A stretch of DNA of 54,938 nucleotides from Lingula anatina (Eukaryota > Brachiopoda > Lingulata > Lingulida > Lingulidae), in contig NW_019774625.1 of NCBI RefSeq assembly GCF_001039355.2, positions 77,298 to 132,235 on the forward strand. Direction: 5' to 3'. The notes below the pieces were generated by a model, which did not search any database, was not told the origin of the DNA, and saw nothing but the letters and a program-made list of their open reading frames with translations. This document shows positions 35,819 to 48,301 of this stretch, piece by piece (positions within the stretch are counted from its first letter, which is position 1; each line of letters starts with the position of its first letter). Position numbers and translations under genes: made by a program.

Positions 35819-36957
35819 GCAGGCTCTCATGTGAATACTGTCACCCGTAAGTTGCAGAAGTTATTGAGAACTGGATCCCCACCATCAGCACGCATTTTCT
35901 GTTTTCCTTAGCACCCAGAGTTTCAGGAATAGCAAGGGGAAAAAAACACTATTAACACGTCCTGTCGTTACCAGTAACTGGTGGTCTTTTAACCTAGCAA
36001 CAGTAGTTTCTTTACATTAAAAAAAAAAATTGAACACTTTTTAAATAGTTTTTATCCGAGAGCAGTAACACGTTTTAATTTGTTTTTAAAGCTAATTCTT
36101 AATTCATTTATTAATTCATTGTGTTGCTTTTATTTTTTTCATCAAATTTTGCTCCAAAGGAAAATGATTTCCGATTTTTATAGTTGGCTGCATTAAGTTT
36201 ATTATATTTTATCTTTAGTTTCCAGAAGTTTCTGAACATCAGGAGCAGCACCATCTGCTGTGGGATGAATACCTGATCGTTTTACTCACCTGGTCCATGC
36301 TGTTGTATTTCCAGCTAACGTATTTTCCGTTTTTAAGTTAATAATTATTAGTATTCGCCAAAAGATGTCAAATACTTACTCTCAATATTTCCTGTTTGTG
36401 ACTCAGGCCTATACTCCTCAAAATGCTAGAATACAATGCAACTGATTAATTTGTCAATAACAGATAAGACGTATCAAACCTATTTGGTATCAAGCTCAAG
36501 TCCGCTTCTAAGGTGCCACATATCTTGGGTTTTATTTAGCGCTGACGAATTTGAATCCTGTTATATAAAATAGACATCTACCTCGTTATTCAGTAAAAAA
36601 TGTAGGCCTAAAATATATATAAGGACGGATTATGGCAATGTACACAAAAGACAAAAAAACAACCCATTGTGTATTCTCGCCGCTTACTGACGTGTAAATA
36701 CACCCGGGGCTGTCAGTTGGCCTAGATCTATATAGATCCAGCGCGGGTGTGCTTGGGCTCTTTCCCAATGACATTATCGTTCTACGTTGATCAATCCATG
36801 TCCGCGGGGACTCTCGCTGCATGCAGTCAGATGAATAGATTAATGACCACGTCTCCTGAAGTCTGGCATTGAGTGGAATGCAGAAAAGCTGGTGATTATA
36901 CGAGTATGTTGGAAACAAGGAGGTGTGTTAATCTGATTGCATTCAGCCAGACACCCC

Positions 36958-37160
36958 ATTTCCAGAGATTAGATCGATCTACTTTAGATCGACCTAACTC
37001 CATGGGGGTTCACGCTAAATAGCTGTCAGCCGAGCGGACACGAAAGTTAATTACCCCGTTACATCTTGTAGTAGGCGGGACGGACATTTAAGCCGGATTA
37101 TCTGACAGTAATCTAGTGAGACTCCCCGCGGGGATAGATCGATCTAAAATCTATGGGAAT
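36958..37160. mobile_element. Palindromic miniature element, copy 2
   Basis: Nearly the same as 16431-16632, including CACGCTAAATAGCTGTCAG, GTAGGCGGGACGGACATTTA and ATCTAGTGAGACTCCCC. The two halves are imperfect inverted repeats carrying GATCGATCTA at each side. Confidence 0.75.
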
Positions 37161-37789
37161 AGAGCCAGAGTCTACACGGAGTTGGATTGATAAACGTAGA
37201 ACAATAGTTTCATATCCTTGCCTAGATTCACGACTAACTCATCTTTAGAACTGCCAGCAAAGGACGATGACAAATTAGCGTGTGGTGAAAAATAGGAAAG
37301 ATATCGCTAATTCAAAAGGAAAATAATCAATGAAAATGGAATCAAGCAAATAAAATGAACCGGCAAAAATATAAGGAACTTCCCCCTTCCCTGCCATGGG
37401 AGATTGCCTCATCAAAGAAGTCACATTTTAAAAGTACAAAACACCCCATGACCAACTAAGTCTCGATCTTCAGTCATTTTTTATGGTTTAATTCGTTAAC
37501 AGCGGCCACTTGAGATGCATGAGGAGTCTCAGGTGCATTATAGCCCGTCCTAACTGTACAGTTATATGACTCCAAGTCAACGAACAGGCAGCATCGTAAA
37601 AATCGATGGCATTCCCCTCAGACATTGCGTTCAATTTGAGTGTCCTTAGCAATTCCGTGAGAGAAAGGACAAATGGAGGCCGTGAAATTTCAACGGTCTT
37701 CTAGATTATGGTTTTGTGCTTTCTAGTCATCTTGAGACTCCACTCCCCCCCCCCCCCCCCCCGGAGTCAGCCACATGTCGTCATAACCA

Positions 37790-37925
37790 CAGCAGGGCCC
37801 CGTATCTCGAAAGTTCGCTACGTGCGCAAGCGTCTCGATTCCATGGCCCCGTATCTCGAAATAGAATCGGTTATGGAATCGAGACACTTGCGCAACATTG
37901 CGAACTTTTCGAGATACGGAGCCCA
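37790..37925. repeat. Large hairpin (foldback) of about 130 bp
   Basis: GGGCCCCGTATCTCGAAAG at the left is mirrored by TTTTCGAGATACGGAGCCC at the right. Further paired blocks lie inside (GTCTCGATTCCAT and ATGGAATCGAGAC). It adjoins the left arm of the inverted pair 37925-38030 / 38740-38920 and shares the CTCGAAAG word with it. Confidence 0.7.
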
Positions 37926-38920
37926 GGGCTCGGAATCTCGAAAGGTACGCTATGTTGCGCACGCGCTATAGCATAGCTAGCGTGCGCTATTTGCTAGTGC
38001 GATTGCACCCACCTGCTATCTCGAAGCCTTAGCAGACGCAACGCAATTATAACCTCAAACTCTACTAATAATCGATTGCCGCATAAAGTGAAGACGTCAT
38101 AACACAATTACACAAAATGGAATTTTTTTCACCATGACGCATAATCAAGAGGTTGTTTTTATTTATAGGAATATCATAATAACAAATACTGATATTTGAA
38201 GTATTTGACACCAATAAAATGTCAAAAAACAATTCAATAAGCGAAGCTTGGACTGACACAATTACTGACACACTGGTGAGTAGTGTTCAGTCTCACAATA
38301 ATAGACATTGAGGAAGGTGACGGTGCGACCGAATGCTTTGTTTCTGTTTTTTCATTTTGTGTGGAAAATGACACTTTTAAATTTATTATTATTATCAATA
38401 GACTACACAGATGAATGAGATGCACCAGAAGATATAAAATGATGTATGAAATGTTTAATTTTGAAATTTTTCTGCATAATAAAACATGACTTTGGCATTC
38501 TTCACGTGAATATTTACCGCAAGTTTTTCTATCAGAGGTACCAGTGATTCAATCAATTAAAAGCTTCCATGTTTTTGTTATATGTTTTATTATATGCTAT
38601 TATGACTAGCAACCCAAACTTGCCACCATGTTTAATTACATGAAAGACACATTAAAATGACGAATTTTGCATTCGCAGAGGCCTTTGCGACTAGTTTGTA
38701 TCGCCGCAAATAATAGCCTCGAAACTAATGGCGATTTGGACATTAGCGCACGGCCGGGATTTGCGAAGCTTTCGAGATATGGGATAGCGCACGCTAGCCA
38801 TGCTAGCGCAGGCGCTCAAAATAGCGATTCTTTCGAGATACGGGATAGCGCACGCTAGCCATGCTAGAGCGTGTGCGCAACATAGCGAACCTTTCGAGAT
38901 TCCGAGCCCGGGTCGCCACT
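37925..38920. mobile_element. Candidate foldback element with subrepeated inverted arms
   Basis: The left arm begins GGCTCGGAATCTCGAAAGG and continues through GCTATGTTGCGCACGCGC and GCTAGCGTGCGCTAT. The right arm, ending at about 38911, carries the reverse complement: ATAGCGCACGCTAGCCATGC, GCGCAACATAGCGAACC and CTTTCGAGATTCCGAGCCC. In the right arm the unit of about 55-60 bp is repeated at least twice. The interior of about 650 bp is AT-rich and has no protein-like open frame. Confidence 0.65.
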
Positions 38921-39538
38921 GAGGAAATGAAGACAATGTTCTTCTTTTAGTTATAAAATTTTAATTAGGATTTTTTTCTAAAACAAATATTACATGATAC
39001 TACAATGTAGTATTTACCTGTAGCTTCTAGCAATAAAACCCTAACAATGCCCCCTTTGGCACTGGAAACCTCCTTAATTCATCTCATAATGCATCTTAAT
39101 GATTTTACATATGATAATGAATGTTAATTATAAATGATTGCATTCTGAGAATGCAGACGTTTCTCAAATCAACGAAGAAGAATGAACTGGCAACTGTCTA
39201 CAATATGCAACCTTAGTTTTTCACCATTTCAACTTTCTTTCAAGAAAGATAACTTTCACATAAACTAAATAGATAATGTAATGAAATAAACTTTAATAAC
39301 AAAAAATATGAGAGGTTAAAGTCTGCTAGTATATGAAAATATGTTGCATGTGTGAGTTATCTCTTCCTTCTCAATCATTAATTTTTCTTAATCACAAAAA
39401 TATTTTTCTGTTGAAAAGCCCAAGTGTTAGTCTGTTATTTTTCATCTCTTTTAGCAGACAGGGTCAAACACTTGTATTTTTTTTTCTCTATATGCTGTTA
39501 GGGCCAATTATGTGCCATGTCCCCTTTTCTTCCTCTTT

Positions 39539-39623
39539 TTTATTTTGACAGACAGGCAAAAACATGAATGTCTTCCTCTTTATAAAGACAGACCCCCAGG
39601 GCTAATATGTTTTTCTTTTTATT
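39539..39623 (-). promoter_or_regulatory. Candidate polyadenylation signals for MRTO4
   Basis: On the minus strand AATAAA occurs at 39623-39618 and at 39544-39539, about 20 and 100 bases after the stop codon. The second is at the more usual distance. Both are candidates only. Confidence 0.4.
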
Positions 39624-39643
39624 TATCGTAACGACCCAACGTT

Positions 39644-42600
39644 TCACTGATCCTCCTCCTCATCATCATCATCTGTCATTTCTTCATTTTCAGGTACCAC
39701 CTCCACCATCAGACCATCATCATCCTCATCTGTTGTCTGTTTGGCTGGAAATTAAGTAAAAACAAAGTAAAGGTTGGCTTCACAGCCTGGTATGCTCTGT
39801 GAGATATCAGTCAGTTTTACAATGTAAGCAGGAAAGCATACTTGTATAAATTGCTGCGATTTTAGACAATAAATCGTAGATTTAACTCACAACACAACTC
39901 AACCTTGGCTCAGTATTGACATTGAAAATCCAGAAATGCAAGTAAATTTCCACATAAATGAAAAGCAATGCTCCTATTTCTGTCGAAGTGAGCCGAATTT
40001 TTTTCCCTATATAAATCACCCTTACGTTTTAACCTTATCTTGGGTGGTACAATATGGTCTTGTGTGTCTGAAAATTCCTCAAAAGTTCCATTATTTGACC
40101 ACATGGCTTCCACTGAGATATAGAAATCAGCCATCAGGTGCCCAAATAACTTCTGAAATCAAAGTAAATAAAATTGGGAATTAATAAATTCCCTCTTATT
40201 GATAAATACTGATGTGTTACTGTGCACTATCTTACAGGAAAACTTATCAAAAAGTTGAAATACGTTTATCATACAGGTAAACTGAAAAAAAGGGCTTTTC
40301 ATTCTTTTTCACAACTGAAATGTCACAAGTGAGTAAAGGTTTATGTTTACGAAAAGAAAAATTGGAACTTACTAATATTCTGCATTGTTCTGGCGTTAAA
40401 ATGTCTCCCTGTTCGCAGACGGTATGGTCTGATGTGAGTGTGATTACGCCTAGGAGAAACATAATATACAAATACCACATACAGTCTTTATTTCATACTT
40501 ATACATAAGATGGAACTGATGAAAAAAAAAAAAAAAAAACTCTGAACATTTATCATGGGACCCAACACCTAACAGACTGGAAATCTCAGGAACCATCAGA
40601 ACTGAATTTAAAAACATGAAATTTCGCTTTTCTGTGGAAAAAAGCTCGCGTCTGATGTATTATTAAGTGAGAAATTCAGCACTATTTCTTTTTCAAAGGA
40701 GTTTTGAAGAAACTTTGCTAGTGAGATTATGACTGTGTATTAAATAGTGCTAATAAATGAGACCCAATGTGACGCTGCTCTGTCTAATCCAGGTTGGCCG
40801 TAAGCTAACAGTATGAAAGTATTTCAGCTTGTGTTATATAATAAGCGTATATACTTATATAGTCAGTGGTAATTTCAGGGGGTGGAATCACAATAATAAT
40901 AATAATTATTATTATAATAATAAAGATATTGAAAATAATAATAAACTTAAAGCCAAAACTTGGTGTTCAGTTTTAGACCATAATTTTGGTCAACTTCAGG
41001 GGTCAGATTCTCAAATTTTGTATCATCTTTTTTTTCCACATGTAAAGGTAAAACTCACAGTGGACAAAAATGCAAAAAGTTGCAAAATGAATGCTCAATG
41101 ATCAGCCAGTTGTCAATACATAAAGCATTATTATTTTTTAACTATCAAATGAGGCCTTACTAAGGGATGCAGAAAGGACACTGTCCAGAGTAAAGGGGGC
41201 TTAATGAACTTTTTTCCTCAATTACCTTTGACTAGTTTTGTGGCCAGACCCAGCTGTCTTAGCTGTGGTTCCATGGAGTGGGAGAACTTGCTGAGGGGGC
41301 CCTGGTCGATTACTACCGTCTGAGTTGCTACGTTGCCCGATCGCGCATAGTCCTTATCTCTGAACTCCTTGAACCACCTGTGTCAAAGAAAGAGAAGCAC
41401 TTGTTTTCATTTATATAACATATTAAGCAAGCATAGATTACCTGTAATGTATAATTATATAATCCATTTCTAACAGTTTCTTTTAAAACTCAAATTTAAT
41501 CCAGCTGCCCAAGGATAAATCAATTAATCACCTGACCTTTTCATCTATCCCTCTAGTTAATAAAAGTCTGTCAAACTAGAGGATCAGAGAGGCGATACCG
41601 CCTCCGAATATTGTACCACCAGCTGGAGCAAGCGCATTCGTATAGACNAATGCATGATACATTACTGCACAATAGCACACTGTGCAAACAAATATAATGA
41701 AATATAACACATGCAAATATACTTGAATACATGTTACTCACTCTAAAACTTCTTTTTTACTCTGATTTGTAAACAACAATCCCATCTGGCCACGAAGTCG
41801 TTTTGATAAAAGGTGAAGGTCATCTCGATATTCGTCTTCTGCTGTTCGTCCCAGAGCCAGGGCCATGACTTTGTTCTTACCAAAGAAAAATCTAAAACGG
41901 AGAAGCAAAAAACTTAATTTTTACAGATTACCAGAATTGTGAGCTATGTTCTTCAAAATATATAAAATAAAATATATATAAAAAGAAAATGTTAAGAATT
42001 ACCTTAAAAGTAAATACTTTGTAACATTGACTGCATCTAATAATTATTCTACATTACTGACAGACTAGAAATGCTAAGAGATAAGTAAAAGTTAAAGTGA
42101 ATAAATCATAAAATACAGTAATGACTCCAGCTTTTCAATGAAGAATAAAGATCTATAGACTGACCCTGTTGTTGTTGTTGTCTATATTTAAGGGACCATT
42201 CCCAGACCCTATTATACTAACTGTGGATCAATCTATCTCCACGGGGATTCTTGCTAAATTGCAATCAACTTAAGCAGTTCTGATGTCTGTCCTGCCTACT
42301 GAAGCTACTAGGGGGTAATTAATTATCGTTTAGCTGCTTCAGAAGGCATTCCAGTCATCTAAGCCGCTTAAGCTGAAAGCAATTTACTGAGAAACCCTTT
42401 GGAGATGGATCGATCCTGTTAGATCGATCTAGGTATGGGAACCTATATCGAGTCTTATGGAGCAGTACATGGATTTAAAAAAATTATATACAAGCAGTCA
42501 TTTGTCTTGTGTCCACGACTACTTACCGACTATGTTTCCACTCTGTTCTGACATCTTTCAGCTTGGAATTCCTCATATTTTGAACAGAAAAAAGAAAAAT

Positions 42601-43671
42601 TCTGGCATATTTGTCTACACAGTTCTGAATCTAGAAGGTAAAATATGATGAAAATTAGTCATATACCTTGTGTTTTCATTGGAACAGGAACATATATTGA
42701 AAGGAATTGTAGACAAAATTATACTTCATCCTCAGTTAAGAAACAGTGACACAAATACTCAGCAAGTGTAACACAATTTCATGGGATAAAATGATACCTC
42801 CTAAAATAGAGGAACAAATTAATGATTAAGCAAACAAATAGATGAAAAGCTGGATACATTACCTCTTGCACAAGCCCCTGTTTGAGCTCCAAACCTTTCT
42901 TTTTGGTCTGTGTTAAGGAAACTAAAAGAAATGAATAAAAAATAAATACACATGCATATATATATCAGTACTAAAGATCCACTTGGGTACCGTCTCATAA
43001 TCATAACATCGTTACACTGTGCACCTTTATCAAACAAGGGAACTTGGTGGATTAATCTAGTCTGTACCAAATATTTTTTAGACCACTAGACCTTCGGGCA
43101 AGCAGGCTATAAACGATACTGGTAGGTGGCTTAATCTATATGCATGTACAACTTACAAGTACAGTACTAGTAAAGTATCTAGGCTAATATTTTACTGCAA
43201 AAACTGATTAAAAACTTGGCGGAACTCTCTTCTAGCAACAAATGCCTTAAAAGAAACTTGATTTGGGGGCAATTCTATTTGATATACCTCCCCCCCCCCC
43301 CCCCACCATTACTTCCCATCCCGTTAATTATCTACTTGATTAACATGCCCATTCAGTCTATATACAGTTAGCGAATTCACCACGCCCATGCAAATAATAT
43401 TAATTTTTTTCGTCAATTCTGAACCCTTACTTCAGCTTCAAAGTATTCACAAAAACCGTCGGGACAAATTATGATATACAGTACTGTCATTAGAGTTGAC
43501 TTGATACTTCACTTGTTTGCAGACTATCACAAGAACCTAATGTTTATAAAGCGTATCATTGATACATAATGAAGATCAAACCGTGCTAACACTCCACACA
43601 ATATATCATTTCAACCTGGCCAGTTGATAGTCAGTATACCTACTCTTTTTGTCTCTTTTCGACTTCGGCAT
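39644..43671 (-). CDS. MRTO4: mRNA turnover protein 4 homolog, 60S ribosome assembly factor
   Basis: Nucleolar paralogue of ribosomal stalk protein P0 (uL10). By family knowledge it occupies the P0 site on pre-60S particles and is later exchanged for P0. Exons: 43671-43644, 42921-42863, 42630-42527, 41891-41742, 41377-41226, 40449-40373, 40152-40026 and 39744-39644 (TGA at 39646-39644). All phases join, giving 265 residues against about 239 in human. The start [15 protein letters not shown] is the conserved N-terminus. Further family segments are [13 protein letters not shown] (rRNA contact), [24 protein letters not shown] and [12 protein letters not shown]. The C-terminus is an acidic tail ([10 protein letters not shown]). 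The first donor is ambiguous because two GT dinucleotides overlap; only the upstream one gives the conserved ISL. The last donor was fixed by phase (AAAC, then GTAAGG). It is complete within the window and divergent from the 14-3-3 gene. Confidence 0.95.
41648..41648. other. Assembly gap or ambiguous base (single N)
   Basis: An N within an MRTO4 intron. Unlike the other two N positions, I see no repeated sequence on its two sides. Confidence 0.8.
42198..42441. mobile_element. Palindromic miniature element, longest copy
   Basis: Starts ATTCCCAGACCC and ends GGTATGGGAAC, in the MRTO4 intron between the exons at 42527 and 41891. Internal inverted parts include CTAAATTGCAATC...TAAGC and GCTTAAGCTGAAAGCAATTT. 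It is closest to 26349-26560, sharing AATCTATCTCCACGGG and CTAGGGGGTAATTA. Confidence 0.7.
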
Positions 43672-43701
43672 CTTGAAGCTTTCCACACGTGTTTATATTT
43701 T

Positions 43702-43709
43702 CCGGAAGT
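43702..43709. promoter_or_regulatory. ETS/GABP-like site upstream of MRTO4
   Basis: CCGGAAGT lies about 30 bases upstream of the MRTO4 start codon. Such sites are common near the transcription starts of ribosome biogenesis genes. Function is inferred from motif and position only. Confidence 0.4.
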
Positions 43710-43965
43710 TAGCGTATGTTTTACGCAGGCGCAATGGCACGGGTCGAAAAATAAGGCTTCCCTGTGGTCCACCTGGAACGCGCACGCGTTCGGTCTTGAA
43801 ATGTTAAGATATCGTTATGAATGAGAACGCCAAGGGATCATTAAGAATAATAATAATAATATTAATAAAAGGCCTACATTGAATTTTATTTTTCACCATA
43901 GAACTATTGTCAGGGACCACAGAATTAAAAAAAAAAAATAAAATAAAAATAAATAAATAATAATA

Positions 43966-43996
<31 letters not shown>

Positions 43997-44159
43997 TATT
44001 TCCCAAATCTGTGGCCCCTTACACATAATGTACGTGCCATGCTCTGACGTTGGTTTGCTGTATTTTATCTCGGCTGTCACCTTGATCGGTTAATTAACGA
44101 AAAAAAAAAAAACGAATGGACTTTAAAACATCACTCTCGACTAGGCCTACCACAGCGCA

Positions 44160-44206
<47 letters not shown>
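44160..44206. repeat. (GAAA)n microsatellite
   Basis: About eleven GAAA units in the region between MRTO4 and the 14-3-3 gene. Confidence 0.9.
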
Positions 44207-45133
44207 GAAAAATTAGCATCGGGTGAATTTTTTGAAGGCATTAAAATAAAATTGCAACATGTATGCGGTATACCGTATATACGGTGCTTAACCAAAAAAA
44301 AAAAAAAAAAAAACCTCGGTTCTGCCCCCTCCCCTAAAAAAGATCAGATCACCCTCAAACCAAGCCGACGTAGGCTACATGTTACTTCTATTTAGCCATT
44401 ACTACATCATCCGAGCCCTACAGTAGGGGCCTATATCTGAATTTCTTTTTTCGTACTCGGAAGACGGGAGTAGACCCCTATTTAGTTCAGAATAAGTTTA
44501 CTTGAAAATGCTCGATTGGTGTGATTCTTTGCAAATGCCACCGCCATATTTTTTCGGAGGAAAATTATTATGCGATTAGTAGAATTTTGTTCACTATCAA
44601 ATGACCAACTGAAGTAACAAAATGCCTGCAAGCATTTGGCGTCTGTTCTTTTTCTCTTGCCGTATCAGAATGTTGTGGATGTGACAAAATGAAACAGTTA
44701 CGTGTGATTTTTCCCAGTCCAGAAGTGATGAAAAGGAAGCACAGTGACATGAAATATATTACACCTGTTAAAATGACATTTGAGCATTTTTTGGGGAATT
44801 CATACAAAAAAAGAAAAAAAAATGGAGGTTGATTACCATGCAACAACTTAGGAGCTTTCGTCTAACTTGGGTTTTCCGTGCAGAAATGCGTCTCTGATTC
44901 ATTAGGTTCGTTAAACGATCAATGCGACAGCCGAGCTTGCTTCTGTATACGTGACTTGTTAACAGATAAATGAAGACAGATTACATATCGACGCAAAGTG
45001 TTTTTTTTTTATTCATAAGGATTTGATAAAAAATTACATGTGCATCTAAATAAATTTTGAAGTATCATGAAAAAGACAACATAAATGATAAGCCTAAGTT
45101 ATTCAATCAAATTCAACCTCAATTATTATCATT

Positions 45134-45171
<38 letters not shown>

Positions 45172-46514
45172 TTTTATTAAGTGCCCGGGAAGGGGCGAAT
45201 TGAAAAATAATACGAGAGTGGGAGAAAATTGCTTTTTTTCCAAAGAAAATTCGATTTGGCAGATTGTGCACGTTTAATCATTTAGGCCCGACTATGAATT
45301 AACACATAGAGCTGTTTTTTGTTCTTGTCTCCGTCCGCCCCCAGCCCGTCTCTCCTAGGCCCTTTATAGGCCTACACCGTGATAAAACTTTCCTAGCATC
45401 CCTTAATTTTTGTCTTTTATTTTCCAACTAAAAGTGAAATCAAATTTTTTTATATCTTACATGTTGGTAATCAATGAAATTTTCCACTTTTTGTTTCAAG
45501 TCAATCCAGATCACCCACTGCAAATTTACCATTTATCTAAATAATGCACCTTAATTCTAGATTTTTTTCTTTTAAATAACGTCCGACAAGTGAACCATAA
45601 AATATTTAAATAATAGGCCTAATAAGTGTTTTAATAAATGATAGTTCCTTTGGCAGCTATAAGCAGATTGCCTCGAATGGCGGTGGGGGAGTGGGGAGGG
45701 GAGGTCTAGGCCTATTAGGCTATATATAGGCCTATATTGTAGGCCTACCGAGGCGGAGTTGGCGGGGGAGGAAGCTCCCTCCCTCCAACCGCTAGCTCGA
45801 TCTCCACCCCTCCCTTTGTCGTAGGTCACATAATATGTCTTTTATCCCTTGTTGAAATAATGAGGTTAAATTAATTAGTTTTCAAGCAAAGAAAATCGGG
45901 TCGCAAGGTAGCGCGTCGGGGTTTTCCACAAACTGTAATAAGTTTACTTTCGTTTGGTATTGTTTTATTTAGACCTTAGTTGGCTATTTATAAATCGACA
46001 GCTGCCGGGGGTATCTCGTCTAGATCTGTAGACAACTACAGACGGTCTATTGACTTGTTCTGTGTATATACTGAACGGTCGATCGCTTGGAGGCTTACTT
46101 TTCATCCATACCCCCGCAAACTACCAGATGCATACTTTAGTTATTATTTATTGAACGATTTAGTCTACTACTTTCAGTCTGATTTCACAGCGACCCGGTA
46201 TCTTAGCAACAATTGACGTCATCGACCCTGAAATTTGCTCCAGTAGTCCCCGTATAAGGAACTGCGGAATCCAGCGCTGGACTACTTTCAACTTGGGCAC
46301 TATTTTCTCATTTTCAAATATTCTGGTAAATTTTTATCAAAAATTCAGTCATGTTTATCCCGCATATACTTGGCTTACCGCTTACTCAGATAATTATTCA
46401 ATGCTTATCTCAGTTACATGAAAATATGATTTGTAACATGCAATTTTATACCGGTTCCCGCCATATGGCGTAGTAATAATTGATAACATATGTAAGTTGT
46501 TCGGTTAAGGAAAT

Positions 46515-46525
46515 CCGCCATTTTG
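46515..46525. promoter_or_regulatory. YY1-like site upstream of the 14-3-3 start
   Basis: CCGCCATTTTG, the reverse complement of the YY1 core CAAAATGGCGG, lies about 60 bases before the coding exon. YY1 sites of this kind cluster around transcription starts in animals. If a 5' intron is present the site could be intronic. Confidence 0.3.
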
Positions 46526-46581
46526 TGTTAACCAGCAAGGGACAGGCTAACACTTTGATCATTTTTGTGCACAATTTTCAG

Positions 46582-48258
46582 CATGTCTGATTCGGCCAAG
46601 AAAGATGAGCTGGTTCAAAAAGCCAAGCTCGCGGAACAAGCTGAGCGATACGATGATATGGCTGAGGCGATGAAAGAAGTAACAGAACTCGGCGCAGATC
46701 TGTCCAACGAGGAGCGAAATTTACTCTCTGTTGCGTACAAAAATGTGGTGGGTGCTCGCCGTTCCTCGTGGAGAGTTATCTCCAGCATTGAACAGAAGAC
46801 GGAAGCAACTACGAAAAAGCAAGAAATGGCTAAACAGTACCGGGAAAAAGTCGAATCTGAATTGAAATCTATTTGTCAAGATGTGTTGGTAAGTGTTGCC
46901 TGACATTTTTGTCTGATGATGACTCATCCGGCTATTTCAAATTCAGATTTTGCATAATACGTGCATATTGAATATAATAAGGGAGTAACTTCAGTTGAAT
47001 TGGTACGATAATGTGCACTGTTGACAGTAATGCTTTAGACATTTGCATTATTCTTTAAACTGTTTTAATTGCTGTCAAGTTACATTCTTGAAAACCGGAA
47101 GTGTAGTTGCACATTTTGGGACAAGGTCAAGCAGGTTTCCCGGTGAAATGAGTGACAGTTGGATCTTTTGTCTGAAAGTCCCTTTCATCCATCAGACTTT
47201 TGTTATCTGGAAAATCGCACTGACACCTCAAATAATCTGTTCAATCACTATTGTAATGTAGACAGGTACGGAAGTGTGCAAGTGCCCCACCCATTTTGGT
47301 AATGTTTCTCACTGTAACATTTACAGTGAGGACAGTAGGCATTTATTTCATACTGTCATATGAAATAACACAAATATTTTGATGTTTACCGTAATAACGT
47401 GCTTATTGTTTATCAGAGAAATGCATTTCATGAAAAATATTTTGGTTGCAATGCAGTTTCAGGAGTCTCTCTTTTTCTCACTGTTTCAAATGATTTTCAC
47501 TATTTAGAATTATGCACTGCCAGGAAATAGGCTACTTATTCATTTGTGTAATGAATATTTGTTTGGATTTGTTACTTGTTTTTTTTTTTTTTTTTTTTTC
47601 ATTTCCATCAGTATGGCGAACATTTAATGGAAGTCTTAGCAACTGTAGTAAAATGCCCCTCCCCCTTCTTTTATGGTCCATTTTATTATGAAGTAACTGA
47701 TATCTATCTAACACCTGACTTATTAGATTATCACAATATTTCTCTGACCTATACTGATTGATTAATAGTCTCATCTTTATTTCTATACTTCATGACATGT
47801 ACTAATATCCCTTCTAAAACAGTTTATAATTTTCAGATTTTGAAGAAATTTTTGAGGTAGATCATCCCTTTAACTGTAGGGTATGCCAAGGATTCTGTGT
47901 GGAAATAAATTATGCTGCATGCTTGCAGAATGTCTGGTTGCAAAATGTGTGGTTTGCAGGTTATTGCTCTGCATTGGTATTGATTCTTTTTGTGGACCAC
48001 ATAGTTGCTGTGAGTTTAATCATGTGAAAAAAAGTCATCTTGATAAAATCTGAACAGGGTTTCTTTTGCTTTTAGTATGCTTTGAGTGTTTATAATGAAG
48101 CCTGTTAACTCCACATAAATCAAATGATGCTCTGCAACAATAAATTAAACTGGAAAGGAAGATTGCAAAAAAAAAAAAAAAAAAAATCCACTTTTTAACT
48201 TGAGTGAAAGCGAAGAAGTTAATAAATGAATTCATGAGATTACTACCCTTAAAAATAT

Positions 48259-48301
<43 letters not shown>

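Larger units (their letters stand above)
31941..39643. other. Intergenic region upstream of the cobalamin-binding gene
   Basis: 7.7 kb with no recognisable coding exon. It contains a dispersed repeat (32095-32330), an inverted-repeat element (32549-32715), the duplicated 650-bp segment around the N at 35169, a palindromic element (36958-37160) and the foldback cluster at 37790-38920. The promoter of the cobalamin-binding gene should lie near its left end. Open frames of up to 110 codons show no family resemblance. Confidence 0.6.
43672..46581. other. Intergenic region between divergent MRTO4 and 14-3-3 genes
   Basis: A 2.9 kb shared upstream region. It holds an ETS-like site beside MRTO4, several A runs, an AAT tract (about 43964-43992), a GAAA tract (44160-44206), a TTTA tract (45137-45179) and a purine/pyrimidine-biased patch near 45680-45810. 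The promoter and untranslated first exon of the 14-3-3 gene should lie in its right part. No coding exon was seen. Confidence 0.6.

Noticed and set aside
35073-35911. Repeated 60-80 codon open frames with poly-proline and poly-lysine
   Set aside because: They translate C and A homopolymers and the same duplicated contig end twice.
36586-36918. 110-codon minus-strand open frame
   Set aside because: No similarity to a known family and no plausible exon partners on either side.
37708-37976. Three overlapping open frames on both strands
   Set aside because: They fall in the hairpin built from CTCGAAAG repeats; mirror-image open frames are expected from a palindrome.
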